Source of the DNA: Microvirga lotononidis
GTDB taxonomy: Bacteria > Pseudomonadota > Alphaproteobacteria > Rhizobiales > Beijerinckiaceae
Assembly: GCF_034627025.1 (NCBI RefSeq)
Contig: NZ_CP141048.1
Span: forward strand, 3,112,001-3,176,000
Reading direction: 5' to 3'
DNA: 64,000 nt
The notes under the pieces are model-generated. The model saw only the letters and a list, made by a program, of their open reading frames with translations, had not been told where the DNA came from and made no database searches. Below are positions 24,706 to 32,754 of this stretch, one piece after another; positions within the stretch are counted from its first letter, which is position 1, and each line of letters begins with the position of its first letter. The position numbers were made by a program, and so were the translations under genes.

Positions 24706-25356
24706 ATGGCCATGATTCGACGCCTAATGATCGCTGCTCTCCTGAGCGCGCCCCTCGCTGCCTGCCAGACCGCCCAGCAGCAACCGAACGAGGTTGCCGC
24801 AACGGATGATTCCGCTTGGTATATCGGCACCATGCCGGACAAGCCGCACGACATCCCGCTGGTCGACCGCCGCAGGATGGACGCGAAATACGCCCGCCAG
24901 ACCGTGGACTACAAGGGCCCCGAGAAGCCGGGTTCCATCGTTGTCGATATCGACGAGCGCATGCTCTACCTCGTCCAGCCCGAGGGCAAAGCGGTCCGCT
25001 ACGGCGTCGGCGTCGGCAAGCAGGGTTTCTCCTGGAAGGGCATCGCGTCCGTGGGCCGCAAGGGCGTGTGGCCCAACTGGTCGCCCACCAAGACCATGGT
25101 CGGCATCAAGCCGGATCTGCCGCGCTACATGGAAGCCGGCCTCGACAATCCGCTCGGCGCCCGCGCCCTCTATCTCTACCAGGACGGCCGCGACATCCTC
25201 TTCCGCATCCACGGCACCAACGAGCCCTGGAGCATCGGCGAGCAGGTCTCCTCGGGCTGCGTGCGCATGCTCAACGAGGACGTGGCGGACCTTTACGAGC
25301 GTGTCCCCGTCGGCGCCACGGTCTATGTGAAGCGTAACGGCCGCTACCGGGTGTGA
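24706..25356 (+). CDS. YkuD-type L,D-transpeptidase lipoprotein
   Basis: A 216-residue cell-wall enzyme that makes 3-3 crosslinks or attaches proteins to peptidoglycan. The signal peptide ends in a lipobox SAPLAAC, so it is probably an outer-membrane-facing lipoprotein. The YkuD catalytic motif is IHGTNEPWSIGEQ followed by VSSGCVRMLNED, with the nucleophile Cys in SSGC. Another ATG lies 6 bases downstream of the chosen start. Such enzymes are abundant in Rhizobiales, whose walls are rich in 3-3 links. A 15-bp palindrome lies upstream. Confidence 0.92.
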   Translation: MAMIRRLMIAALLSAPLAACQTAQQQPNEVAATDDSAWYIGTMPDKPHDIPLVDRRRMDAKYARQTVDYKGPEKPGSIVVDIDERMLYLVQPEGKAVRYGVGVGKQGFSWKGIASVGRKGVWPNWSPTKTMVGIKPDLPRYMEAGLDNPLGARALYLYQDGRDILFRIHGTNEPWSIGEQVSSGCVRMLNEDVADLYERVPVGATVYVKRNGRYRV

Positions 25357-25414
25357 GCTGTCAGCGACGTAACCGGCCTCCGTGTCACCTGACGCGACCG
25401 GCCGGTTCGATGCT

Positions 25415-27556
25415 TTAGATCACGAAGAAGGCCGCATGACTCAGCGGCAGCTTGTTGGGAAGCTTAGCGATCTTGATTTGTGCGGCGGCGCCTGTCCCAT
25501 CGGGATCGTAATAGAGCATGCCCTTGCTGCTGTCGTAGACGATCCTGTCGGAAGCATCGTGCGCCTTCGCCCCCTTCCAGAATGCCGCTTTCGATAGCTT
25601 TCCGGGTTTGTCGAGGGATCCCTTGCCGATTCCCTTGAAGAACGCGTCATCGAGCCAGATGACATCCTCGTTCACTCGGAAATCTGTCAGCTTGTCCGGG
25701 TTGCTACGACTGTTCAGTCTGGTGTCGAATACGAAGACGTCCTTGCCGGAGTATCCCGTGAGCGTGTCGAGGCCGGTGCCGCCCCGGAGGGTGTCGTTCC
25801 CCGATCCGCCGACGAGGACATCGTTCCCGCCGGCCCCGGAAAGCCAATCGTTCCCGTCGCCGCCTGTGAGATGGTCGACATTCCGCGTGCCGATCAGGGT
25901 CAGATGAGTCGGCGAAGGTGGGTTCGGCTCCGTCGGCAAGGGCAGGACGAGCGTCTGGTCTCCGAACTGAATGAGCTCGATGTTGCGCAGAAGGTCGCCC
26001 CCATCCCGCCCCGCGACCTTGTCGGTCACCATCACGCTGCCGTCGGCCAGAGTGGTGATGACGTAATCGTTGCGCCCACCGGAGAACACGGCCCGATCGT
26101 CGCCGTCGCCGCCATCGAGCGTATCGTTGCCTCCGCCGCCCATTAGGGTGTCGGAGCCGCCTCCGCCGATCAGCTGATCCCGATCCGGGCCACCGTCGAG
26201 GACGTCGTTATCGGCACCTCCGTCGAGCACATCGTTGCCGTCGCCGCCGGACAGGGTGTCGAAGCCCGCGCCGCCGACGAGTCTGTTGGCATCCGAATTG
26301 CCGGTCAGACGATCGGAGGCTGAGCCTGAGACGATATTCTCGATGGATTTCAGGGTGTCGTTGCCGTGACCCGTATTCTGGGCCGTGGCCAGTCTGAGAT
26401 CGACGGTCGTGGCGATCGTGCCATCGAAATCGGCCGTGTCCTCGCCGTCGCCGCCGTCCAACAGGTCATTGTCGAGGCCTCCGATCAGCGTATCGTGGCC
26501 GCGGCCTCCTGCGAGCGTGTCATCGCCCTTGTCGCCGGTAAGCAGGTTCGCGCCGTCGTTGCCCTTGATCTGGTCTGCCTGAATACTGCCGGTGACGTTC
26601 TCGATATTGAGGTAGACGTCATTCCCCCACGCGCTCGACTGCGCTGTGGTGATGCCGAGATCAACGACGGCAGCGATGTTGCTGCCCTCGAAGGTGACCG
26701 TGTCGATGCCTTCCCCGCCATCGATATAGTCATCGCCGAACCATTGTCGAATGAACTCGTCGCTCGCCCCGCCGTAGAACGTATCGTTGTCGTCTCCCAT
26801 TTGGACGATCCCACGGATGATGCCCTGACGATTGTCGACCAGGTCATTTCCGGCAAGGAGTTCGATATCTCCGACGATAAGTCCGCTGTTCACGATCCGG
26901 TCGATGCTCGCACCGGCACTCGCGACCGAGTTGAGGCGAGCGATGATGGATCCTGTATTGGTGAGAACGTTCAGACCGAGGGACGGTGCCATCTGCCGCA
27001 TGATGACCCCATGACCGTCGCATTCGATCACCCCCGAATTGGTGATTGTCGTGTTCTGCCCATAGGTCAGGATGCCATTGCCGGCATCGATCGAACCGGT
27101 ATTGGTGATCACGAGATTCGAGCCGTGGATTTCCATCGCGGTTGGAGACGTGATCGTACCGGTATTGAGAACGGTGTTGTTGTTCGTGCCGCCAATGCTG
27201 ATCCCGATCGTCGCATTTGCGTTCACGGGATTATCGGCCGCGATCGCCCCATGATTGATGATGGAGGCACCACCGAGTGCGACACCGATGCCGTTTCCCA
27301 TCCGAGCCGTCACTGATGCGCCGCTATGGACGGTGATGCGATAGCTCGGCCTTGCGGTCGAGCCGTCTACAATGCCCCAATCGCCCTCGACGCTTCCATA
27401 GACCGCTATGTCGCCGCCTGTGCCCGCCGTCGCGTCCACTCCGTGCCAGCCTACGGGCGCGGTGACCGTGACCGGATTGATGGTCAACGAGGAAGCATCG
27501 GCCGTGAGGACGACCGAACTGTTCTGATCTTGTGCGATGATGACTGGCGAAGGCAA
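25415..27556 (-). CDS. Large RTX protein with N-terminal beta-solenoid
   Basis: A 713-residue predicted secreted calcium-binding protein. Residues about 60-240 contain irregular repeats such as VLNTGTITSPTA, VITNTGSIDAGNG and TITNSGVIECDG, the pattern of a right-handed beta-helix as in autotransporter passengers. Several RTX blocks follow (GGRGHDTLIGGLDNDLLDGG and others, about 265-500), an FSGGRNDYVI...IQFGDQTL segment like that of the glycosidase-RTX protein, more RTX, then the shared C-terminal module ending AAFFVI. The only start available is TTG at 27556 with weak ribosome-binding sequence. No enzyme motif was seen; adhesion or matrix roles are possible. It lies between the L,D-transpeptidase and ppdK genes. 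Confidence 0.78.
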   Translation of the reverse strand: MPSPVIIAQDQNSSVVLTADASSLTINPVTVTAPVGWHGVDATAGTGGDIAVYGSVEGDWGIVDGSTARPSYRITVHSGASVTARMGNGIGVALGGASIINHGAIAADNPVNANATIGISIGGTNNNTVLNTGTITSPTAMEIHGSNLVITNTGSIDAGNGILTYGQNTTITNSGVIECDGHGVIMRQMAPSLGLNVLTNTGSIIARLNSVASAGASIDRIVNSGLIVGDIELLAGNDLVDNRQGIIRGIVQMGDDNDTFYGGASDEFIRQWFGDDYIDGGEGIDTVTFEGSNIAAVVDLGITTAQSSAWGNDVYLNIENVTGSIQADQIKGNDGANLLTGDKGDDTLAGGRGHDTLIGGLDNDLLDGGDGEDTADFDGTIATTVDLRLATAQNTGHGNDTLKSIENIVSGSASDRLTGNSDANRLVGGAGFDTLSGGDGNDVLDGGADNDVLDGGPDRDQLIGGGGSDTLMGGGGNDTLDGGDGDDRAVFSGGRNDYVITTLADGSVMVTDKVAGRDGGDLLRNIELIQFGDQTLVLPLPTEPNPPSPTHLTLIGTRNVDHLTGGDGNDWLSGAGGNDVLVGGSGNDTLRGGTGLDTLTGYSGKDVFVFDTRLNSRSNPDKLTDFRVNEDVIWLDDAFFKGIGKGSLDKPGKLSKAAFWKGAKAHDASDRIVYDSSKGMLYYDPDGTGAAAQIKIAKLPNKLPLSHAAFFVI

Positions 27557-27797
27557 AATCCGGCCTCGATATTAAGATGACACGTTACTTCATAACTATA
27601 ATATACGAAATGAACTTATGGTTGAATGGCGCTGGAAACGGTTGTGCCGTCAGCGAGCTGGACCAGCGGATGTTCTCGCCTGTCCACGCTGTCTTGCCGG
27701 AGAGGACCTTGGCTGTTCAGCTTGCGTTTGGGCTCTACATGCTTCAAGCCAACATCTGCGCTGCAGCAGGGCGTATTCAGAGCCAGGGAATCGAGCG

Positions 27798-30476
27798 ATG
27801 ACGCAGTGGGTCTATACCTTCGGGGACGGCAAGGCCGAGGGCCAGGCGGGGATGAAGAACCTGCTGGGCGGCAAGGGGGCCAATCTGGCCGAGATGTCCA
27901 ATCTGGGCCTGCCGGTGCCTCCGGGCTTCACCATCACGACGGAAGTCTGCACCTATTACTACGACCATGGCCGTTCCTATCCGCCGGAGCTGAAGGCCCA
28001 GGTCGAGAGCGCTCTTGCTTATGTCGGCACGCTCACCGGGCGCACCTTCGGCGATGCCGACAACCCGCTTCTCGTCTCCGTCCGCTCCGGCGCCCGCGCG
28101 TCGATGCCGGGCATGATGGACACGGTGCTCAATCTCGGCCTCAACGACGTCACGGTCGGGGCGCTCGCCAAGGGCGCGGGCGACGAGCGCTTCGCCTATG
28201 ACAGCTATCGCCGCTTCATCACCATGTATTCCAACGTGGTGCTCGGCCTCGAGCACCACCATTTCGAAGAGATCCTGGACGAGTACAAGGACCGCAAGGG
28301 CTATACGCTCGACACGGACATGACCGCCGCGGACTGGCAGGCCATCCTCCCGCGCTACAAGGCGCTGGTCGAGAAGGAGCTGGGTAAGCCCTTCCCGCAG
28401 GAGCCGGAGGAGCAGCTCTGGGGCGCCATCGGGGCCGTGTTCGGCTCCTGGATGAACAACCGCGCCATCAAGTACCGCGAGCTGCACGCCATCCCGGCGA
28501 GCTGGGGCACGGCGGTCAACGTGCAGGCCATGGTGTTCGGCAACATGGGCGAGACCTCGGCCACGGGCGTCGCCTTCACCCGCAATCCCTCCACGGGCGA
28601 GAAGGAGCTCTACGGCGAGTTCCTGATCAACGCCCAGGGCGAGGACGTGGTGGCGGGCATCCGCACGCCGCAGGACATCACCGAAAAGGCCCGCGTCGCG
28701 TCCGGCTCCGACAAGCCGTCCATGGAGCAGGCGATGCCCGACGCTTACAACGAGCTGGTGCGCATCTACGGCATTCTCGAAAAGCACTACCGTGACATGC
28801 AGGACATGGAATTCACGGTCGAGACCGGCAAGCTCTGGATGCTCCAGACCCGCAACGGCAAGCGCACCGCGAAGGCGGCGCTGCGCATCGCCGTGGAGCT
28901 CGCTTCCGAGGGCCTGATCACGCAGGAAGAGGCGATCACCCGCGTCGAGCCGGCAGCTCTCGACCAGCTGCTCCATCCGACCATCGACCCGAAGGCCGAG
29001 CGCAAGATCCTGGCCTCCGGCCTGCCAGCCTCTCCCGGTGCCGCGTCCGGCGAGATCGTGTTCAACTCCGATGATGCGGAAGCAGCCAAGAAGGCCGGCC
29101 ACAAGGTCATCCTCGTGCGTGTCGAAACCTCGCCGGAGGACATCCACGGCATGCATGCGGCGGAAGGCATTCTCACCACCCGCGGCGGCATGACCTCGCA
29201 CGCGGCGGTGGTCGCGCGCGGCATGGGCAAGCCCTGCGTTTCGGGTGCGGGCTCGATCCGCGTGGACTACGCGGCACAGACGCTCACCGTCGCCGGACAA
29301 ACGCTCAAGAAGGGCGACGTGCTGACCATCGACGGTTCCAACGGCCAGGTGCTGCTGGGCCAGGTGAAGATGCTGGAGCCGGAGCTCTCCGGCGAGTTCG
29401 CCACGCTGATGGGCTGGGCCGACAAGGTGCGGCAGATGAAGGTGCGCGCCAATGCGGAAACGCCGCTCGACGCCAAGACCGCCCGCACCTTCGGGGCGGA
29501 GGGCATCGGCCTGTGCCGCACGGAGCACATGTTCTTCGAGGGCGACCGCATCGTGGCGGTGCGCGAGATGATCCTGTCCGACGACGAGGCGGGACGCCGT
29601 GCCGCGCTCGCCAAGCTGCTGCCGATGCAGCGCCAGGATTTCGTCGCGCTGTTCACCATCATGAGCGGCTTGCCCGTCACGATCCGCCTGCTCGATCCGC
29701 CGCTGCACGAGTTCCTGCCGCACTCGGAAGAGGAGATGCAGGAGGTCGCCAAGGCCATGAACGCCTCCGTCGACAAGCTCAAGCGCCGCGCCATCGAGCT
29801 GCACGAGTTCAACCCGATGCTCGGTTTCCGCGGCTGCCGTCTGGCGGTGGCCTATCCGGAGATCGCCGAGATGCAGGCGCGCGCCATCTTCGAGGCGGCC
29901 GTGGAGGCCGGTAAGCAGACGGGCCGGCCGGTCGTGCCGGAGGTCATGGTGCCGCTCGTGATGACGAAGGCGGAGCTCGATCTCGTGAAGGCACGCATCG
30001 TCGCCATGGCTGAGGCGGTGGCGAAGGAGAGCGGCGTCAAGGTCGAGTATCAGGTCGGCACGATGATCGAGCTGCCGCGAGCCGCTTTGCGCGCCGGCGA
30101 GATTGCGGAATCGGCGGAGTTCTTCTCCTTCGGCACCAACGATCTCACGCAGACGACGCTCGGCATCTCGCGCGACGACGCGGCCTCGTTCCTCGGTCCC
30201 TACACGCAGAAGGGGCTTTTACCGGCGGATCCGTTCGTGACCATCGACCAGGAAGGCGTGGGCGAACTGGTGAAGCTCGCGGTCGAGCGCGGCAAGCGGA
30301 CCCGTGGCAACATCAAGCTCGGGATCTGCGGCGAGCATGGCGGCGATCCGGCGTCGATCCACTTCTGCCAGTCGGTCGGGCTCGACTACGTGTCCTGCTC
30401 GCCCTACCGCGTGCCGATCGCGCGCCTCGCCGCCGCGCAGGCGGCGCTCGGCAACAAGGCAGCGAGCCAGGCTTAA
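27798..30476 (+). CDS. ppdK: Pyruvate, phosphate dikinase
   Basis: An 892-residue PPDK interconverting pyruvate, ATP and phosphate with phosphoenolpyruvate, AMP and pyrophosphate. The ATP-grasp part begins WVYTFGDGKAEGQAGMKNLL; the phosphohistidine swivel domain carries GGMTSHAAVVARGMGKPC; the PEP domain carries FSFGTNDLTQTTLGISRDD and LGICGEHGGDP with the catalytic Cys. The ATG at 27798 is chosen because the conserved sequence begins there. The 240-base gap before it is AT-rich near 27590-27615 and is shared with the divergent RTX gene. The small membrane protein gene follows with no gap. Confidence 0.97.
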   Translation: MTQWVYTFGDGKAEGQAGMKNLLGGKGANLAEMSNLGLPVPPGFTITTEVCTYYYDHGRSYPPELKAQVESALAYVGTLTGRTFGDADNPLLVSVRSGARASMPGMMDTVLNLGLNDVTVGALAKGAGDERFAYDSYRRFITMYSNVVLGLEHHHFEEILDEYKDRKGYTLDTDMTAADWQAILPRYKALVEKELGKPFPQEPEEQLWGAIGAVFGSWMNNRAIKYRELHAIPASWGTAVNVQAMVFGNMGETSATGVAFTRNPSTGEKELYGEFLINAQGEDVVAGIRTPQDITEKARVASGSDKPSMEQAMPDAYNELVRIYGILEKHYRDMQDMEFTVETGKLWMLQTRNGKRTAKAALRIAVELASEGLITQEEAITRVEPAALDQLLHPTIDPKAERKILASGLPASPGAASGEIVFNSDDAEAAKKAGHKVILVRVETSPEDIHGMHAAEGILTTRGGMTSHAAVVARGMGKPCVSGAGSIRVDYAAQTLTVAGQTLKKGDVLTIDGSNGQVLLGQVKMLEPELSGEFATLMGWADKVRQMKVRANAETPLDAKTARTFGAEGIGLCRTEHMFFEGDRIVAVREMILSDDEAGRRAALAKLLPMQRQDFVALFTIMSGLPVTIRLLDPPLHEFLPHSEEEMQEVAKAMNASVDKLKRRAIELHEFNPMLGFRGCRLAVAYPEIAEMQARAIFEAAVEAGKQTGRPVVPEVMVPLVMTKAELDLVKARIVAMAEAVAKESGVKVEYQVGTMIELPRAALRAGEIAESAEFFSFGTNDLTQTTLGISRDDAASFLGPYTQKGLLPADPFVTIDQEGVGELVKLAVERGKRTRGNIKLGICGEHGGDPASIHFCQSVGLDYVSCSPYRVPIARLAAAQAALGNKAASQA

Positions 30477-30743
30477 ATGGTCCTGTCTCGTTCGCGTCTT
30501 CTCTATATCGGGACGGTGCTGGTTTCCGGCATCGTCCTCGGTTATGCCGCGCGTCTCAATCCGGCATGGCAGCAGACGGCCGTGCCGCCGGCCGCCTGGC
30601 CCTTCGCCGTGTCGTTGATCCTGGATCTCGCGATCGGCCAGCTCGCGTCTCAGGGCAAGGCGGAGCCGCTCACCATGGGCGATCGCTTCGTGGCCGTGAT
30701 CGGCGCTGGTTTGATCGTGACCCTGATGATAGCCTTCGGCTGA
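30477..30743 (+). CDS. Small two-helix membrane protein
   Basis: An 88-residue protein with hydrophobic segments at about residues 8-24 and 66-86 and a third moderate one near 42-56. Its ATG follows the ppdK stop codon directly, so it is cotranscribed. I do not recognise a family. The composition is normal for the genome, and the zero-base spacing argues that it is a real gene. Confidence 0.6.
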   Translation: MVLSRSRLLYIGTVLVSGIVLGYAARLNPAWQQTAVPPAAWPFAVSLILDLAIGQLASQGKAEPLTMGDRFVAVIGAGLIVTLMIAFG

Positions 30744-30765
30744 CAACATCAAACAGGGGACAGAG

Positions 30766-31122
30766 ATGACGCTGCACAAGGGTTCATGCCATTGCGGCAA
30801 GGTGGCCTACGAGGTCGAGACGGATCTCGATCAGGTCATCGAGTGCAACTGCTCCATCTGCAGCCGGAAGGGCTATCTGCTCACCTTCGTGCCGCGCGGT
30901 GCCTTGAACGTGATCCGCGGCGAGGAGGATCTCGCCACCTACACGTTCAACACGCACACCATCCAGCACCGCTTCTGCTCCACCTGCGGCTCGGCGACCT
31001 TCGGCGAAGGCAGGCAGCCGACGGGGGAAGCCATGGCCGCCATCAATGTGCGCTGCCTTGAAACGGTGGATCTGGCGGAGATCAAGCCGCTCCCGTTCAA
31101 CGGGCGGGACGCAAGGGGCTAG
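30766..31122 (+). CDS. GFA/CENP-V family zinc protein
   Basis: A 118-residue protein of the glutathione-dependent formaldehyde-activating enzyme (GFA) fold. Zinc ligands are in KGSCHCGKVAYEVE, ECNCSICSRKG and FCSTCGSATFGEG. GFA itself catalyses S-hydroxymethylglutathione formation, but most homologues, probably this one too, are uncharacterised. AGGGGACAG precedes the ATG. It follows ppdK and the small membrane gene and may belong to the same transcript. Confidence 0.88.
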   Translation: MTLHKGSCHCGKVAYEVETDLDQVIECNCSICSRKGYLLTFVPRGALNVIRGEEDLATYTFNTHTIQHRFCSTCGSATFGEGRQPTGEAMAAINVRCLETVDLAEIKPLPFNGRDARG

Positions 31123-31130
31123 CCCTTCCA

Positions 31131-31222
31131 CCTCATGGCCCGCCTCGTGCCGGCCATTCCGCTTGTTCGAAGCGCTTGCTCTCAATGAAGTGAGATCACC
31201 GGCACGAGGCCGGTGATGACAT
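31131..31222. repeat. Paired palindromic intergenic repeat (family A)
   Basis: The left unit CTCATGGCCCGCCTCGTGCC with GGCCATTCC and the right unit GATCACCGGCACGAGGCCGG with TGATGAC face each other across the linker GTTCGAAGCGCTTGCT. It lies between the convergent GFA-like and small membrane protein genes. Confidence 0.82.
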
Positions 31223-31296
31223 GTGAAGGCGGCTTGCGGATCGGATTCGGTGCAGGATCTGCGCACCTCATCCGGGATGGCGCGATGCCTCGACGA

Positions 31297-31698
31297 TCAC
31301 GCCATCGCCTCCGTCGAGCGCCGCAGCCCGACATACTGGAACTCCGCATACATCAGCACGACGAGCGCCTGCGCGATCACGAAGGCATAGCCTGCGCTCG
31401 TCGGCGACACCCAGCCGCTCATCAGCAGCAGGGCGCTGTCGAGGACCCAGAGGGCATTGCCGAGCACAACGGCCCAGGCGACGGGCTTCTGAATCTGCTC
31501 CCGCAGGCCGAGCCAGCCGATGAAGGCCGCATAGGGCAGGAGCACCAAGCCTGCGACGCGCAGGAGCGTTTCCGGCAGGCCGAAGATGCCGCTCAGGGCT
31601 CCGGCGCCGATCAGCAGCATGAGGCCGAAGGCCGCGCTGGTGGTGGCATCGGCCACGAGGGCCTGGCGCAGAAGCGGGGAGGATTGGATCGTCATCAT
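31297..31698 (-). CDS. Four-helix integral membrane protein
   Basis: A 133-residue membrane protein with hydrophobic segments at about residues 18-40, 45-64, 73-94 and 101-120. No catalytic motif is seen and no named family is recognised with confidence. AGGAGA stands upstream of the double ATG. It is transcribed divergently from the XRE regulator at 31824 with only 125 bases between them, so that regulator probably controls it. Confidence 0.75.
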   Translation of the reverse strand: MMTIQSSPLLRQALVADATTSAAFGLMLLIGAGALSGIFGLPETLLRVAGLVLLPYAAFIGWLGLREQIQKPVAWAVVLGNALWVLDSALLLMSGWVSPTSAGYAFVIAQALVVLMYAEFQYVGLRRSTEAMA

Positions 31699-31823
31699 GG
31701 TTGTCTCCTGTCATCGATCGGCTGAGGGCCTCAACCGTGAATGCAGGATTTCGTAAGGACCGAGCGCAGTCGATTACCTCCGAGGTCATGGAAGATGAAC
31801 GCGCCCCACGTTATGGTCCGCTC

Positions 31824-32672
31824 ATGACAACAGCGAGCACCCGACCCGTGACCACCGACCGACATGTAGGCGACTACCTGCGTGAATGGCGCCAGCGCCG
31901 TCGCCTCAGCCAGATGGATCTCGCGCTCGAAGCCGAGATCTCCACGCGGCATCTGAGCTTTCTCGAAACCGGCCGCTCGCAGCCGAGCCGGGAGATGGTG
32001 CTGCTGCTTGCGGAGAAACTCGACATGCCCCTGCGCGAGCGCAACATCATGCTGGTCTCGGCGGGCTTCGCGCCGGTCTATTCGCAGCGTTCCCTGGACG
32101 ATCCGGCCCTTGTCAGCATGCGCCAGGCAGTCGATCTCGTGCTGAAGGGCCATGATCCTTACCCGGCGCTCGCGGTCGACCGGCACTGGTCGCTCGTATC
32201 GGCGAACGAGGCTCTCGTGTCGCTGATCGGCGACGTGGATCCGGTGCTGATGAAGCCGCCCGTCAACGTGTTGCGCCTGAGCATCCATCCGGCGGGTCTC
32301 GCGCGACGCATCGTGAACTTCACCGAATGGCGCAACCATCTGGTCCACCGTCTGCACCGCCAGGTGGATGCGACCGGCGATGCGGTTCTCGCCGCTCTGA
32401 TTGAGGAGCTGCGATCCTATCCGACACCTGATGCGGCTGCGCGGGCGCCGAAGACGAACCACGATCATGCCGGCATCGTCGTGCCGCTCCAGCTCCACAC
32501 GGAGGAGGGCGTGCTGACGCTCTTCAGCACCACGACGATTTTCGGAACGCCCGTGGACGTGACCCTCTCGGAACTCGCCATCGAGGCCTTCTTTCCGGCC
32601 GATCCTGAAACGGGTTCGGCGCTGCGGCGTCTTGCCGAGAAGCGTCAGGCTGCCGCAGCAATGGCCGGATGA
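31824..32672 (+). CDS. XRE-family regulator with MmyB-like ligand domain
   Basis: A 282-residue transcription factor. The N-terminal helix-turn-helix is GDYLREWRQRRRLSQMDLA to LEAEISTRHLSFLETGRSQP (about residues 14-55). The rest is the MmyB-like PAS-fold domain (ALAVDRHWSLVSANEALVSL and a C-terminal LFSTTTIFGTPVDVTLSELA), which binds a small hydrophobic ligand in related proteins. The ATG at 31824 is chosen because the longer frame adds sequence unlike the family. Family members often control a divergent oxidoreductase or membrane gene, here the one at 31297. Confidence 0.88.
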   Translation: MTTASTRPVTTDRHVGDYLREWRQRRRLSQMDLALEAEISTRHLSFLETGRSQPSREMVLLLAEKLDMPLRERNIMLVSAGFAPVYSQRSLDDPALVSMRQAVDLVLKGHDPYPALAVDRHWSLVSANEALVSLIGDVDPVLMKPPVNVLRLSIHPAGLARRIVNFTEWRNHLVHRLHRQVDATGDAVLAALIEELRSYPTPDAAARAPKTNHDHAGIVVPLQLHTEEGVLTLFSTTTIFGTPVDVTLSELAIEAFFPADPETGSALRRLAEKRQAAAAMAG

Positions 32673-32683
32673 GGGACGGCGAG

Positions 32684-32708
32684 CCTTAACCACCCATCAA
32701 CCTTAACC
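32684..32708. promoter_or_regulatory. Direct repeat CCTTAACC upstream of the cell-wall hydrolase
   Basis: CCTTAACC at 32684-32691 and again at 32701-32708, period 17, with a third TTTAAC at 32718-32723. TTAACC resembles CtrA half-sites, but spacing does not fit the TTAA-N7-TTAA rule. It lies 47-70 bases before the hydrolase start. Confidence 0.35.
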
Positions 32709-32754
32709 CGCGATAACTTTAACTCATCGGAGCCCTCCTGCTGGATGCTCCGTG

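Noticed and set aside
26100..26560. Dense GC repeats in the third RTX gene as a repeat array
   Set aside because: They are the codons of GGxGxDxLxGG nonapeptides in one intact frame.
27777..29804. A 675-codon minus-strand open frame
   Set aside because: It is antisense to ppdK and shows no domain.
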